A stretch of 64,000 nt of DNA, taken from assembly GCA_002293375.1 (NCBI GenBank), contig DBDA01000051.1, positions 1-64,000 on the forward strand, given 5' to 3'. Below are positions 34,001-43,772 of the stretch, one piece after another. The position numbers were made by a program, and so were the translations under genes. How positions within the stretch are numbered: position 1 is the first letter of the stretch; every line of letters begins with the position of its first letter. Under the pieces are notes generated by a model. It searched no databases. It saw only the letters and a program-made list of their open reading frames with translations, and was not told the origin of the DNA. This DNA is from Odoribacter sp. UBA944. Lineage in GTDB: Bacteria; Bacteroidota; Bacteroidia; Bacteroidales; Marinifilaceae.

Positions 34001-34239
34001 TCGTGGACGGCGGTTCGATTGTAACACCTTCCTATGCACCTTTTGCCGCTGACGGAAGCGGGTATATCATCGAAGGTGAAGGCGTCCATCCGGACATCAT
34101 GGTGGAAAACGATCCCCATAAGGAGTATTTGGGAGAGGATGAGCAGTTGAATAGAGCCATTGAGGTAATCCTCCAAAAATTGAAAGAACATCCACACCGC
34201 GATCCCAAAATACCAGTTTTTCCTAACAAGTCTAAATAA
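31009..34239 (+). CDS. Tricorn-like S41 family peptidase, secreted
   Basis: 1076 residues from the ATG at 31009, chosen because it begins a proper signal peptide (MSLCLLAVALFSYAGEA); the upstream ATG at 30979 adds an unlikely extension. N-terminal half: TolB/WD-like propeller repeats with SPDG motifs (PRFSPDGTQIAF, ASWSPDGKSIAYI). C-terminal half: tricorn core, a PDZ domain (VKEGDYIISVNG about 800), and the S41 catalytic region NEYSASDGDLFPY (nucleophile Ser about 963) with IIDDRGNGGG. Such proteins degrade peptides in the periplasm or at the surface. Followed by a strong terminator, so monocistronic. Confidence 0.9.
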   Translation: MKKCCMSLCLLAVALFSYAGEARLLRFPHVHGNKVVFSYAGDLYTADTEGGIARRITSHIGYEMFPRFSPDGTQIAFTGQYDGNTEIFVIPSEGGIPKRLTYTATLGRDDLGDRMGPNNVVMDWTPDSKHILFRSRRYTFNDFTGQLFTVSVDGGEPVEVPLKNGGFSSYSPDGKKLAYNYIFREFRTWKRYEGGMADDVRVYDFESGKSEKITDDKRQSIHPMWSTDGKEIYFISDRDGVMNLFVYQVAERSTRKVTEYAEYDIKFPAIGGEKIVYENGGYLYLFDTRTKQEKKLTITIDNDQVYSREELKDVSRQARGFEVSPNGERLLVSARGDIFSVPSKEGITYNLTNSSNANDFGASWSPDGKSIAYISDKSGEFHIWLRNSADGKERQLTQDIKTYIWGFEWSPDSKKILWSEKKNTLNITDVGTGHTDVVEQSGYNSIRSYGWSPDGNYITYVRPGKTVGHILVYQVSTQQKYQITDDWFNVSAPRFSKDGKYLLFVSSRTFVPTYGQTEWNHVYNNMQKIYILPLAKNADIPFALRNDVVKTEEPKTAEPAGKKSDKAAPSKSGALVYDFENIAGRIIELPVMASTYGGVDMIGKNVYYSRGGQSFLFDLDKEKESSLDATVSFGPGYKKAIARKGRSVKIIDVPTSKVNMDDPISLAGVKKKINYHEEWIQIYGESWRQMRDFFYAKNMHGVDWDAVYEKYKVLVPHVNHRTDLTYIIGEMIAELSVGHAYSANGEHPAPERIPMGLLGAKFEKDGSGYFKVKEIIDGANWNASTRSPLTMPEVNVKEGDYIISVNGCSLKDADNLFEYLIDMAGKTVELEVNTAGDAKGARKVLVQPLSNESDLYYYQWVQNNIRKVNEATNGEVGYIHIPDMGVPGLNEFVKHYYPQLNKKALIIDDRGNGGGNVSPMIAERLLRTPAFYTMHTNQTEGSVNPVGTFTGPKVLLINEYSASDGDLFPYRFKHYRLGTVIGKRTWGGTVGYSGTVPVVDGGSIVTPSYAPFAADGSGYIIEGEGVHPDIMVENDPHKEYLGEDEQLNRAIEVILQKLKEHPHRDPKIPVFPNKSK

Positions 34240-34247
34240 AATAAAAC

Positions 34248-34287
34248 AAGAGCCGGCCTGAATTCAAGCCGGCTCTTTGTTTTTTTC
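34248..34287 (+). terminator. Intrinsic terminator of the tricorn-like gene
   Basis: AAGAGCCGGC (34248-34257) pairs with GCCGGCTCTT (34268-34277), followed by TGTTTTTTT. Confidence 0.85.
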
Positions 34288-34337
34288 GGATTAAATACCT
34301 ATTTTCGTCGATTCAATCTTATCAAACCGCTACAATC

Positions 34338-36167
34338 ATGGAAAACGAGAACACGTTACTGAGTGAAGAGACGGAGAACTCTTCCGAAGTACCAGCACAA
34401 GTGACAGAGGAACCGGCGCAGGAACCCGGTATGGAAACCAATATGGAAACCGGCATGGAAACCGGCATGCCGGAAGAATCCCCTATTACGGAATCTCCTG
34501 TTACCGAACCTGTCGAACCGAATATTCCGGACACTTCTGAAGCCTCAGATGCCTCGAATGCCTCTGAAACGCTTCCGGAAGCAGATACGGATGCTATTGT
34601 GGAAACAGGTGCGGAAGCGGGCACAGATACGGTTGCAGACACAGACGCGGGAACGGAAGAAACAAGCGCGGAGGAGCAAAAATCGCCGGAAGAGCGGGAA
34701 AAACAGGTCCTCACAGCCAAGCAATTGGAAGCGGAAAGGGAGAAAAACCTGCAACTCAAACTGCAATTGATTGAAGAGTTGAAGGAGTTGATACAGAAAG
34801 AGGAGTCGCTGAACAAGACTTTTCAGGAATTCAAAGAGATACAAGAGCGTTGGAGAAATACCGGACAGGTCCCGCAAAGCCGGGTAAACGATCTGTGGGA
34901 GACCTGGCACCACCACATGGAGAATTTCTACAACTACATTAAAATAAACAAGGAGTTGCGGGACCTGGACCTGAAACGCAATTTAGATGTCAAAACCGGA
35001 CTGTGCGAAGAGGCCGAGAAATTGAACGAAGAGCAGGACATCAACGCCGCATTCAAACAGTTACAACAACTGCACACCCGTTGGAAAGAGACCGGTCCCA
35101 TTCCAAAGGAGCAGCAGGATTCGGTTTGGGAGCGGTTCAAAGGGGCTACCGGGCAGATCAACGACAGGCACCACCGCTTCTTCGAGTCCCTGAAACAGGA
35201 ACAAGCGGAGAACCTGAAAATAAAAGAGGAGATCTGCGCAAAGGCGGCGGCGATCGCCGCTGCGGAATACAGCACCATCACCGAATGGAACAACGCTGCC
35301 AAAGCCCTCATCGACTTGCAGGAAGAGTGGCGGCAATCCGGAACGGTCCCGCAAAAAGAGCGGAACCGGATCTTCAAGAATTTCCGTTCCTCCTGCGACG
35401 CTTTCTTCGATAAAAAGAGAGCGGTTCACAAAGAGATGCTGGGAGAACAAGAGAAAAACCTGGAACTGAAGATACAACTGTGCGAAAAGGTGGAAGCCGT
35501 TAAAGACAGCACCGACTGGAAAGTCACCACCGACAAGATCATCTCCTACCAGAAAGAGTGGAAAAAAATCGGCCCCGCCCCCCGGAAACACTCCAACAAA
35601 GTATGGCAACGGTTCCGGGCTGCCTGCGATGCCTTTTTTGACAACAAAAACGCTCACTTCAAAAACAAGGATTCCGAACAGGAGAAGAACTTGGAACGAA
35701 AACAGGCGTTATTGGAAGAGGTAAAACAGTACACGCTCTCCCCGGACAGCGAAGAGAACATCCGTCAACTGAAAGAGTTCCAGAAACGGTGGTCTGAGAT
35801 CGGGTTTGTTCCGATCAAACAGAAAGACAAATTGCAGGAGGAGTTCCGGAATGCTCTCAACGTTCTGTTCGATCAATTGAATCTGGATGAGTTCGACAAA
35901 GATCTGGTAAAGTTCCGCTCCAAGATAAACACCCTGGAGTCAGGCGAAAACAAAGAGTTCAAGATCATCAACGAACGGGACAAATTGACGGCCAAGATCC
36001 GGCAACTGGAAAACGACATCCACACCTGGGAGAACAACATCGGATTTATCTCCAAATCCAATAAATCGGAGGGATTGATCCAAGAACTGAACAGCCGGAT
36101 CGACAAGAACCGGCAGCAGTTGAGCCTGTTTAAAGAGAAACTGAAAGCATTGGATAGCATTATCTAA
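34338..36167 (+). CDS. DUF349 repeat protein
   Basis: 609 residues. The first about 115 are acidic and low-complexity (repeats of ETGMETGM and EAS). The rest is helical coiled coil with several DUF349 repeats, each centred on W...G.VP/IP...W/F, for example RWRNTGQVPQSRVNDLW, RWKETGPIPKEQQDSVW, EWRQSGTVPQKERNRIF, EWKKIGPAPRKHSNKVW and RWSEIGFVPIKQKDKL. No signal peptide, so cytosolic. The function of this family is not firmly known. It has a terminator on both sides. Confidence 0.85.
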   Translation: MENENTLLSEETENSSEVPAQVTEEPAQEPGMETNMETGMETGMPEESPITESPVTEPVEPNIPDTSEASDASNASETLPEADTDAIVETGAEAGTDTVADTDAGTEETSAEEQKSPEEREKQVLTAKQLEAEREKNLQLKLQLIEELKELIQKEESLNKTFQEFKEIQERWRNTGQVPQSRVNDLWETWHHHMENFYNYIKINKELRDLDLKRNLDVKTGLCEEAEKLNEEQDINAAFKQLQQLHTRWKETGPIPKEQQDSVWERFKGATGQINDRHHRFFESLKQEQAENLKIKEEICAKAAAIAAAEYSTITEWNNAAKALIDLQEEWRQSGTVPQKERNRIFKNFRSSCDAFFDKKRAVHKEMLGEQEKNLELKIQLCEKVEAVKDSTDWKVTTDKIISYQKEWKKIGPAPRKHSNKVWQRFRAACDAFFDNKNAHFKNKDSEQEKNLERKQALLEEVKQYTLSPDSEENIRQLKEFQKRWSEIGFVPIKQKDKLQEEFRNALNVLFDQLNLDEFDKDLVKFRSKINTLESGENKEFKIINERDKLTAKIRQLENDIHTWENNIGFISKSNKSEGLIQELNSRIDKNRQQLSLFKEKLKALDSII

Positions 36168-36183
36168 TTCCAAAGTTCCCATA

Positions 36184-36227
36184 CCAAAGAAGAGAGCCGT
36201 CCATTTTTGAACGGCTCTCTTCTTTGG
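36184..36227. terminator. Bidirectional terminator between convergent genes
   Basis: A perfect 17-bp inverted repeat, 36184-36200 with 36211-36227, around a 10-nt T-rich loop. It serves the DUF349 gene (plus) and the M16 peptidase gene (minus), whose stops flank it. Confidence 0.8.
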
Positions 36228-36243
36228 TAGTTCTCAAACCCGA

Positions 36244-39048
36244 TCACTGTTTGGGTTTAAAGATCAGATCAACCTCCTCCGCATTCGTAAACATCTTTTT
36301 CGAAAACTCCCGTAGCAATGTCGGTGTTGTATTTTTGATCACATCTTCGTAGTTTTCCGGATCGTCTGGGTTGTATCCCATCTGGTACCAGGTAGCGAGC
36401 GCATTCAACCAATATTCATTGTTCTGTCTGGCCGTTTCCCGTTCCTTCAACATATTGGAGGTCACTTTATTTAACTCTTCCTGTGTAGGCCCATTCTTCA
36501 TCATATCCTCCATTTCCTTGTGTACCAGCGATTGGAGATGAGAAGCCTTTTCGGGATCGCAATCAAAAATAACGCTCAGGGTGTATTGTGCAAACGGTTC
36601 TTTGTTTGCCCCCGGCGATACATTTACTCCGTATGTACCTCCCTCTTTTTCCCGGATATTTTCAGTATACCTGATCCGGAGCACTCCGGCCAGGATAGAT
36701 TGGTAAATATTGTTCTGCGGGGTATAGGGAATGACCGTTTGTGTACATACCGTCACAGAGGTGGCTTTGGGGGTTTCGAAAACGATCCCGATCTCCTTAT
36801 TTATTTTTTTAGGCCCACGCACCCCGTTGTCTCTCCAATTTTCTTTCCTGTATGCCGAAGGGATGGAACCAATGTATTTGGTGATCAGTGGTTTTGCTGT
36901 TTCCGCATCCATGTCTCCCACAACGATAAAGGTGAAATCGGAGGCATCCTGAAACCGCTCCCTGTAAACTTGCTCTATTTTTTCCATGCTGATGCTGTTC
37001 AGGAATTTTTCGTCTATCGGCGTGACCCTCGGATGGTAATTGCTCAAAATGATCTGCATGGAATCCTGCAGGATCTTATTCGGGTTGTTTTTTGCATTCC
37101 GTATGGATTCGCGCAACCTGCTCAGGCAGGCATTGTGCGCTTCCCGGTCGAACCGGGGGTGCTGGAATTGCAGATAGAGCAACTCCAACAGGCTTGTAAA
37201 ATCCTTGGGAGAAGAAAAACCGCTTATATTTTCGTAAAGGCCGGAAAGGCTCACTCCGATGGATAATTTCATGCCGACAAGCGCCCTTTGCAGATCCATC
37301 GCAGTGAAATTACCAACACCGTACGCGTCTACAAAATTGGAAAGCATGATGGCCGAAGGCAGCAGGTCAGCATTGTACAGGGAAATGCCTCCTTTGCTGA
37401 AAGCGAACAGGAGAAGTTGATCCTTGTTGTAATCCACTTGCTTGAACACCACTTTTGCTCCGTTGGAGAGCGTCCACTCTTCTGCGCCGAGTGCAGGGAT
37501 CTGTTTGGTCTCCGTAATGGTACCGCCCGGCAGTTCTTCACGGATCAGATCGGATTCAACCGAACTGTCTTCGTATGGTTGTATGTCGGATCTTTTTACC
37601 TCGTCGATGCTCTTTAAAACCTCTTGTTCTGTCAGGTGTTTTGCATCTTCGGAAGGACCGGTAACGACGATAACCATATTCTTATATGTATTCCACTCCT
37701 TTGCTTTGGCCCAAATTTCCCCGGCGGTTATGCCGGGCAATTCGCTTTTCACAAAATGGTAGTAATACTCTATATCGATGATCGGCCTGTCTTCAAGAAA
37801 ATTATTTTTGATCTGGCCGATAAAATATTCGTTGGTTCTTTTATCCCGTTGTTTGTAGGAAGATTCGACACTGGTCAGTACATTTTTTTTCATCCGTTCC
37901 AATTCGGATTCGGTGAAGCCGTATCTGACAACCCTTTCATTTTCCGTCAGGATGCTTTTCAGGGCCAGCTCTTCTTCGTTGTTTCTGGCAGTGACATGAA
38001 TATAATAGGCTCCGTACCCACGCACTATTTTACCGTACACAATGCTTCCGTCCATAAAAGGCGGAATGCCCTTTTGGAGGATTTCGGAAATACGTGCCCG
38101 GATCATGTTTGTGTAAAGGGAGTTGACCAATTCGTCCCGGAGGTTTCCATACCGGTCTCCCGGTTTCCGGTCTTCGCGTTTCATGTAAATGGAGACAGAG
38201 GATTCCTGTGCTTCGGGGTCAGTAGCCAATACATAATATACTTCATCGTGCTCCGGAATTTCAAAAAAGGGCCTCGGTTTTGCATGCTCTATCGCCGGTA
38301 TGGGAGAAAACAATTCGATTATCTTCTTTTCCATCTCGTCCACATCGAAATCTCCGACAACGGCAATTGCCTGTAAATCGGTACGGTACCAATCGTGATA
38401 GAAATCCCGGATCGTTTGGTAATCAAAATTTTGGATGACGGCCAAATCACCGATCATATCCCGCTTGGCATATTGCGAACCTTTATAGAGTACCGGATTC
38501 GTTTGGTTCAGGATCCGTAATTCGGAGTCCCTACGCGTACGCCACTCTTCCGAGATTACCCCCCGTTCGTTGTCGATCTCCTTCTCTTCCAGCAACAAAT
38601 AATTAGCCCAATCGTGAAGGATCAGTAAACAACTGTCCATGAGCGGAAGATTCGTAGTCGGAACATTGTTGATGCTGTACACGGTTTCATTCTGACCCGT
38701 AGATGCATTCAAATCCCTGCCGAAAGCAATTCCGTTCCGTGCCAGCATCTCCCTTAGACTGGTTCCCGGAAAGTGTTTCGTCCCGTTGAAAGCCATGTGT
38801 TCCAGAAAATGGGCCAAACCGTTTTGATCGTCATTTTCAAGCAAGGCGCCTACATTCTGGATGATGTAAAAACCGGCACGCTCTTTGGGTTCGCTGTTTT
38901 TACGAATGTAGTAGGTCATTCCGTTTTCCAACTTCCCTGTTTTTATAGCCGGATCCATTGGAATTTTTGCATCCGGATCCCGCTGGCAAGACACGCATCC
39001 TGTCAGTACTAAAAAAAACAGAAACACTCTGCCTATCCATGTTTTCAT
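36244..39048 (-). CDS. M16 family zinc metallopeptidase, lipoprotein
   Basis: 934 residues, two-halved pitrilysin type. Lipobox VLTGC (Cys18). The inverted zinc motif HFLEH lies at 80-84 with the third ligand Glu in DNERGVISEEW (E161), so the first half should be active; the second half (from about 500) lacks the motif, as is normal. These enzymes cut peptides inside a closed chamber. It is the last gene of a minus-strand run beginning with an ECF sigma factor, SusCD and an ABC system, so a role in trimming peptides imported or exported by that locus is plausible. About 37 nt separate it from the preceding GldFG fusion. Confidence 0.9.
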   Translation of the reverse strand: MKTWIGRVFLFFLVLTGCVSCQRDPDAKIPMDPAIKTGKLENGMTYYIRKNSEPKERAGFYIIQNVGALLENDDQNGLAHFLEHMAFNGTKHFPGTSLREMLARNGIAFGRDLNASTGQNETVYSINNVPTTNLPLMDSCLLILHDWANYLLLEEKEIDNERGVISEEWRTRRDSELRILNQTNPVLYKGSQYAKRDMIGDLAVIQNFDYQTIRDFYHDWYRTDLQAIAVVGDFDVDEMEKKIIELFSPIPAIEHAKPRPFFEIPEHDEVYYVLATDPEAQESSVSIYMKREDRKPGDRYGNLRDELVNSLYTNMIRARISEILQKGIPPFMDGSIVYGKIVRGYGAYYIHVTARNNEEELALKSILTENERVVRYGFTESELERMKKNVLTSVESSYKQRDKRTNEYFIGQIKNNFLEDRPIIDIEYYYHFVKSELPGITAGEIWAKAKEWNTYKNMVIVVTGPSEDAKHLTEQEVLKSIDEVKRSDIQPYEDSSVESDLIREELPGGTITETKQIPALGAEEWTLSNGAKVVFKQVDYNKDQLLLFAFSKGGISLYNADLLPSAIMLSNFVDAYGVGNFTAMDLQRALVGMKLSIGVSLSGLYENISGFSSPKDFTSLLELLYLQFQHPRFDREAHNACLSRLRESIRNAKNNPNKILQDSMQIILSNYHPRVTPIDEKFLNSISMEKIEQVYRERFQDASDFTFIVVGDMDAETAKPLITKYIGSIPSAYRKENWRDNGVRGPKKINKEIGIVFETPKATSVTVCTQTVIPYTPQNNIYQSILAGVLRIRYTENIREKEGGTYGVNVSPGANKEPFAQYTLSVIFDCDPEKASHLQSLVHKEMEDMMKNGPTQEELNKVTSNMLKERETARQNNEYWLNALATWYQMGYNPDDPENYEDVIKNTTPTLLREFSKKMFTNAEEVDLIFKPKQ

Positions 39049-39085
39049 ACTCTGCTTATTTTATGTATTTAGGTCATTTACCCTC

Positions 39086-41407
39086 TTATTTCCGGTTTCT
39101 GCGGATCAGTACAAAACCTCCGAAGGCCAGCAATAGACCGGGAAGGGCCCATTCGTATATCCATTTGTACCAAACCGCACCGGCCTGGGAAATGTGTATG
39201 GCGGTATCGGTAGGCGACGGGCGACGGAGTTCCATCGGAGCGACCCCGTAGGTCAGCCACCTGAACAGGTAATAGACCACCTGCGACGGCCGGCTCGTAA
39301 ATCCCTGCCGCCCGTTCTGCACCTCGCGGTTGTCCATCCAGTCGGCATCCCCGGCGATCAGGATCCGCTGTTCCTTGTCACCGACGGTACGGGTGAGTGC
39401 AACAGCCGGTACAAATGTTCCCGTCCGTTCCCCTCTCCGCTCTACGGGTTGCAGGTTTCCCTGTATCCAGTCCACCGGGCCAATCTTGTTCCAGGCATCA
39501 TTCCGCGTCGCCAGCAAAGGGCGCGCCGTATACCCGGTAGAAACGCCCGGATGGAGTGCGGCAACACCCGGCATAGCTACCATCGGAATTCCGAATTTTG
39601 CGCCACTGACGAGATCCCAGGTTTTGATCCCCTCTTCGGTGAAATACCCCCCAACTACATTTGCAAGTTCTATGACCGGCTTCTCAGCCAAACATCCCGG
39701 CTCCAATTCCACTCCAAAACGCTCCAAAAGCGGCGACGTAACCGGGTGGCTATCGGGTTCTACCAACAATATCAGGTTGCCGCCCCGGGCCAGATAAGCA
39801 TCGAGCGCCGCCAATTCCTCCGCAGCATACGCCGACTGCGGATCGGCAATGACCAATACATCCACGGATTCCGGAACACCCGCCGTTCCGAGCCGGACTT
39901 CCACACCGTCCAAGCCTTGGTTCAGCAGCGAGAAACGGTTGAAAATATTTGAAACGATCCGCTCGTATCCTTCCCCACGCCTATCATATATGGAACGCTC
40001 CCCGTGCCCGGTGACAAAGCCCACCTGCGGCATATCGACCGCTAAGCGCTTGAAAGCCACGGCTATCTCCTCATCAAAGGGCATTGGAGGTGTTTCGTCA
40101 TACATACGCAGCACACTCCGGCGACCGTTTTCCAGCTCGAAAAAGCGGACAAAACGGTACCGTTCCGGCGAGAGATCGACGATCTCATCCATCTCCTCCT
40201 TCGTTTTGAACAGCCGGAAAGGCACGCGGTTGAGCCGGGCTATTTCACTCGCCGTCTCCTCAAACGTAAGGTCCGGTTTTATCCGCTCTACACCGGTAGG
40301 TTTATCTGTCGGTGCATAGTAGTAAACATACCTGAACCGGATATCGGGCTTGAAGCGCAGATAGCGCTCGTAACCGGCCTTGTCCTTCGAGATGCTCCTT
40401 GGCAAGCCCAATGTCCGGTAACGATCCATCAGGTTTACGTAGGTCGTTATGGTAAGCGGCCCCCGGTCTTTTAACTGTTCTATGATCTTGCGGCTCTGCG
40501 GATGCAAAGTATTGAGCTGCGTCTCCGTCACGTCGGCATACAGACGCAATGCGGGGCGCGACACCAGCCATCCCACGCCTACTACGGCAAGTGCCACCGA
40601 AAGGTAACGTACCGCCTGGCGCCACAGGGGATAGTGATAATGGGCCAAATGCAACTTGAGTATCGTAAAAGCGATGAACATAGCGATGATACTCAGGAAA
40701 TAGACAACCGGACTGCTGGCCAGCATTCCCTTCATAAATATGCTTGTCTTACCCGAGAGGGAGAGCCATGTCGTCACGTCCCGTACAGTGTCCCACTGCT
40801 GGCCATACTGTCCGATCCGGTCTAATACCATAAAAACAGCGAACGACCCGATGGCCGCTACTACGGGATAGCGCGTCAACGAAGAGAGGAACAACCCTAT
40901 CGCAGAGTAGGCGAGCATTGTAAGCAGTATTCCCAGCAGCGCCACGAATACCAAGGACCAATTGAAATGGGGGGTGATCAGGGAGGTAGGTACAACGAAC
41001 AGCAGAAGCACCCCGATCAACAGCAGCGAATAGGCCGCCATACTGAAAAATTTACCCCAGACGACCTGCGATGGTTTGACAGGCGAAGAGTCCAAGAGCC
41101 GGATCGACCCGTTGGCTAATTCGCGACTGATCAGCCCCATCGTCAACAGGGGGTAAAAAATGTACAGATATTTTACCGCCGACTGGAACACGCTTACTCC
41201 CCAGCGTCCGCGCATCTCGATCGTAAAAAACCAATCGGTCAGTCCGGGCAGGTTCGTTCCCAATGCCGCCTCCTTTGCTATCAAAACCATCGTATCGCAG
41301 TAAGCCACAGCACACTGTATGGTAAAGATGATCAGTATCAGCCATGCGATGGGCGAATAAAAAAACGATTGTAATTCAGCCCTGGCAATCGTATAAATTT
41401 GTTTCAT
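39086..41407 (-). CDS. GldF-GldG fusion ABC-transport protein, copy 2
   Basis: 773 residues. Residues 1-270 form an ABC-2 type permease with six membrane helices (IARAELQSFFYSPIAWL, then ISRELANGSIRLLDSSPVKP, a GldF hallmark). Residues about 275-745 are a GldG-like extracytoplasmic domain (VSRPALRLYADVTETQLNTL; IADPQSAYAAEELAALDAYL; GNLILLVEPDSHP), closed by a final helix and RRNRK. In gliding bacteria GldF and GldG are separate proteins that work with GldA; here they are fused. The neighbour at 41444 is a paralogue, so the two may form a heterodimer with the ATPase at 43773. The substrate is unknown. Confidence 0.8.
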   Translation of the reverse strand: MKQIYTIARAELQSFFYSPIAWLILIIFTIQCAVAYCDTMVLIAKEAALGTNLPGLTDWFFTIEMRGRWGVSVFQSAVKYLYIFYPLLTMGLISRELANGSIRLLDSSPVKPSQVVWGKFFSMAAYSLLLIGVLLLFVVPTSLITPHFNWSLVFVALLGILLTMLAYSAIGLFLSSLTRYPVVAAIGSFAVFMVLDRIGQYGQQWDTVRDVTTWLSLSGKTSIFMKGMLASSPVVYFLSIIAMFIAFTILKLHLAHYHYPLWRQAVRYLSVALAVVGVGWLVSRPALRLYADVTETQLNTLHPQSRKIIEQLKDRGPLTITTYVNLMDRYRTLGLPRSISKDKAGYERYLRFKPDIRFRYVYYYAPTDKPTGVERIKPDLTFEETASEIARLNRVPFRLFKTKEEMDEIVDLSPERYRFVRFFELENGRRSVLRMYDETPPMPFDEEIAVAFKRLAVDMPQVGFVTGHGERSIYDRRGEGYERIVSNIFNRFSLLNQGLDGVEVRLGTAGVPESVDVLVIADPQSAYAAEELAALDAYLARGGNLILLVEPDSHPVTSPLLERFGVELEPGCLAEKPVIELANVVGGYFTEEGIKTWDLVSGAKFGIPMVAMPGVAALHPGVSTGYTARPLLATRNDAWNKIGPVDWIQGNLQPVERRGERTGTFVPAVALTRTVGDKEQRILIAGDADWMDNREVQNGRQGFTSRPSQVVYYLFRWLTYGVAPMELRRPSPTDTAIHISQAGAVWYKWIYEWALPGLLLAFGGFVLIRRNRK

Positions 41408-41443
41408 ACGTTGTATTTTTCTCTCTCAATTTTTACCTTCCTT

Positions 41444-43768
41444 TTAGCGACTGTTACGCCTGTAGTAGAGCACGCCCCCTGCTACGGCCATGATCGCGGG
41501 CAGGATCCAGATATACAGATAATAGAGCCAACCGAGATCGGCATCGACAAAATTTATCTTTCCATCCCGGGTCTTCCCGCGGCTTATCTGCACCGGCACT
41601 TTGTGATCCACCAACCAGCTGAAACAGGAGATCCCCAGGCTCACCGTAGCTGCATCCACACCGGCGTAATTGGTCGCCACCCCTGCGTTGTTCAGCCACT
41701 CGGCGTCGGACGAAACAAGAATCCGCTGCTCCCGTCCGTTGATCCGACGCTCTATGGCGGCCAGGGTTACATGCGCTCCCCGGTATTCCCCCAGCGATGC
41801 ATCCGGTTCAAGTACCCCGTCGAGCAGGTTTGCCTTCTCTTTTTTCAACCAGCCGTGGGACGACGAGGCGAACAACGGGATATATCCTTCCCTCTCAGGC
41901 AACTCTATCGCTGTCGCCATCCGCATCGGTTGGCTGAGCCCCCACTCCGTCCAATGACGGAAAGCCGGATCGATCCGGGCGGCGCCCTCTACGGCTCGAC
42001 TCAACACGATGTGCGGATAAAGATCCATCGATTCGGAATGATTCTGTACCAAATAGCCCAAAGCGAAAGAAATACCTAACGAAGCAGCTATTTTATTCAT
42101 GTTCTGTTCATTGCCCGCATCGGCCAGCAACAGCATATTGCCACCGTTCTCCAGGTACCCAGTGATCATACCGAGCTCTTCGGGTGTCAACTCTTCCGTG
42201 GGATTAGCCACCACAAGCAGATCGGCGCCTTCGGAAAGGATACCGTTCGTAATATCCGCCTGTTCGACGCGGAATCCCTGATTAATAAGCGACATGCGCA
42301 CAGAGGGGGTGTTCATCAGAACATCGTATCCCTCCATACTGCCGGACGTGATGTCGGCCATTCCGCGCCCCGTCAGATAAACCACCAACGGAGGGGCGGA
42401 AGTCACTCCTTTGAAAGCCACCGCGATCTCTCGCTCATCGGGCAATATCCGGTTATCGTCGTAAAGCCGCAACGGACGTGGTTCTCTCCCCGCGGCTTCA
42501 ATCGTACGCACCACAGGATTCCCCTCCCATGCGAGGTTCAGCGGGCAATGTTCCCGTACCTGTTCGGGGGTGAGCAAGCGACCGGGATCAATCCCATTGA
42601 CCGTACAAAAATGGCGGGCCATGGAATCGAGCGTAAGGCCATTACTCAAAGCATGCCTGGCAAAATTTCCCGGCAGGTCCGGCTGTCCGTAATAATAGAG
42701 ATACTCCAATTCCATGTTGGGGTGGAAACGCATGTAAGGCTCAAAACGCTCCCTGTCCTGATTGATACTGACCGGCAACATCAGCTCTGCGTTTTTGTGC
42801 AGTACATTGACATACGAAGTGACCGTGACCCTGCCCTCCAGATCCTCCATGATCTGCCGGCTGGCTGCGGAGATGGTATTGCGCTGATCAGCCGTATTGT
42901 CGGCATACATGCGCAAGGCGGGACGCGAGGTGACATACCCCAATGCCAACATCCCCAACACAACACCGGCATACACACCGGCCTTCTTCCACACGGCAAG
43001 GGAGATCTTCCTGAAACCCAATCTGAATCCTGTGAACAGCAGACACATTCCGATCACAAGCAAATAGTAGATCGCGTCCGCACTGGATATGATCCCTGCT
43101 AAAAAACTCCCTATTCTCTTATTGATGGCTAACCACCAAGTTATCTCCCGCACAAAATTCACGTCTTGCCAGATCCCTCCCACATAGGTAAGTCCGGCCA
43201 GTACGCCCAGCGTTCCGGCTGCGGACACGATGGGATACGAGCTCAGCGACGACATAAAAAGCCCCACGGCCGCGTAGGTACACATCAAAAGATAGATACC
43301 TGCAAGGGCGGTCAGTATAGCCGGTATCTCAAGGTGCGGAACGGTGAAAACACCCGCTACGACGGTCAGCAGCAATATCACAATAAGCAGCAACGAGAAA
43401 ATGCACATCGAGAGGTATTTGCCCGCAACCACCTGTCGTATCGTGACCGGCGAAGAATCCAACAGTTTAATCCCCCCGGTGTTTATCTCGCGGCAGATCA
43501 GTCCCATGGTCAGCATCGGAAAAAAAAGGTACAACTCATTCAGGATAGATGCCAAAACCCCGGTCTGCAACAGATCATGCCCCGTGTAAAGACGGCGCGT
43601 GGCGCTCCCGACAGATTCGCCGATCTCCTGAGACCTGACAGCCAGATCAAAAATATCGTAAAACCGCCCAAAGACAAGGATGCCGAACAGCACCAGCATC
43701 AACCAGGCGAATGGCGAGTAGAAAAGCGTTTGCAATTCGGCCTTTGCGATTTTCCAGGTTGTAAACAT
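41444..43768 (-). CDS. GldF-GldG fusion ABC-transport protein, copy 1
   Basis: 774 residues with the same plan as the next gene: an ABC-2 permease half (IAKAELQTLFYSPFAWLML; ICREINTGGIKLLDSSPVTI), then the GldG-like half (TSRPALRMYADNTADQRNTI; VVANPTEELTPEELGMITGY; NGGNMLLLADAGNE) and a C-terminal helix (LYIWILPAIMAVAGGVLYY). It starts 4 nt after the ATPase stop and ends 36 nt before its paralogue. The two copies are clearly homologous but far from identical, so the duplication is old and both are kept. Confidence 0.8.
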   Translation of the reverse strand: MFTTWKIAKAELQTLFYSPFAWLMLVLFGILVFGRFYDIFDLAVRSQEIGESVGSATRRLYTGHDLLQTGVLASILNELYLFFPMLTMGLICREINTGGIKLLDSSPVTIRQVVAGKYLSMCIFSLLLIVILLLTVVAGVFTVPHLEIPAILTALAGIYLLMCTYAAVGLFMSSLSSYPIVSAAGTLGVLAGLTYVGGIWQDVNFVREITWWLAINKRIGSFLAGIISSADAIYYLLVIGMCLLFTGFRLGFRKISLAVWKKAGVYAGVVLGMLALGYVTSRPALRMYADNTADQRNTISAASRQIMEDLEGRVTVTSYVNVLHKNAELMLPVSINQDRERFEPYMRFHPNMELEYLYYYGQPDLPGNFARHALSNGLTLDSMARHFCTVNGIDPGRLLTPEQVREHCPLNLAWEGNPVVRTIEAAGREPRPLRLYDDNRILPDEREIAVAFKGVTSAPPLVVYLTGRGMADITSGSMEGYDVLMNTPSVRMSLINQGFRVEQADITNGILSEGADLLVVANPTEELTPEELGMITGYLENGGNMLLLADAGNEQNMNKIAASLGISFALGYLVQNHSESMDLYPHIVLSRAVEGAARIDPAFRHWTEWGLSQPMRMATAIELPEREGYIPLFASSSHGWLKKEKANLLDGVLEPDASLGEYRGAHVTLAAIERRINGREQRILVSSDAEWLNNAGVATNYAGVDAATVSLGISCFSWLVDHKVPVQISRGKTRDGKINFVDADLGWLYYLYIWILPAIMAVAGGVLYYRRNSR

Positions 43769-43772
43769 ACCG

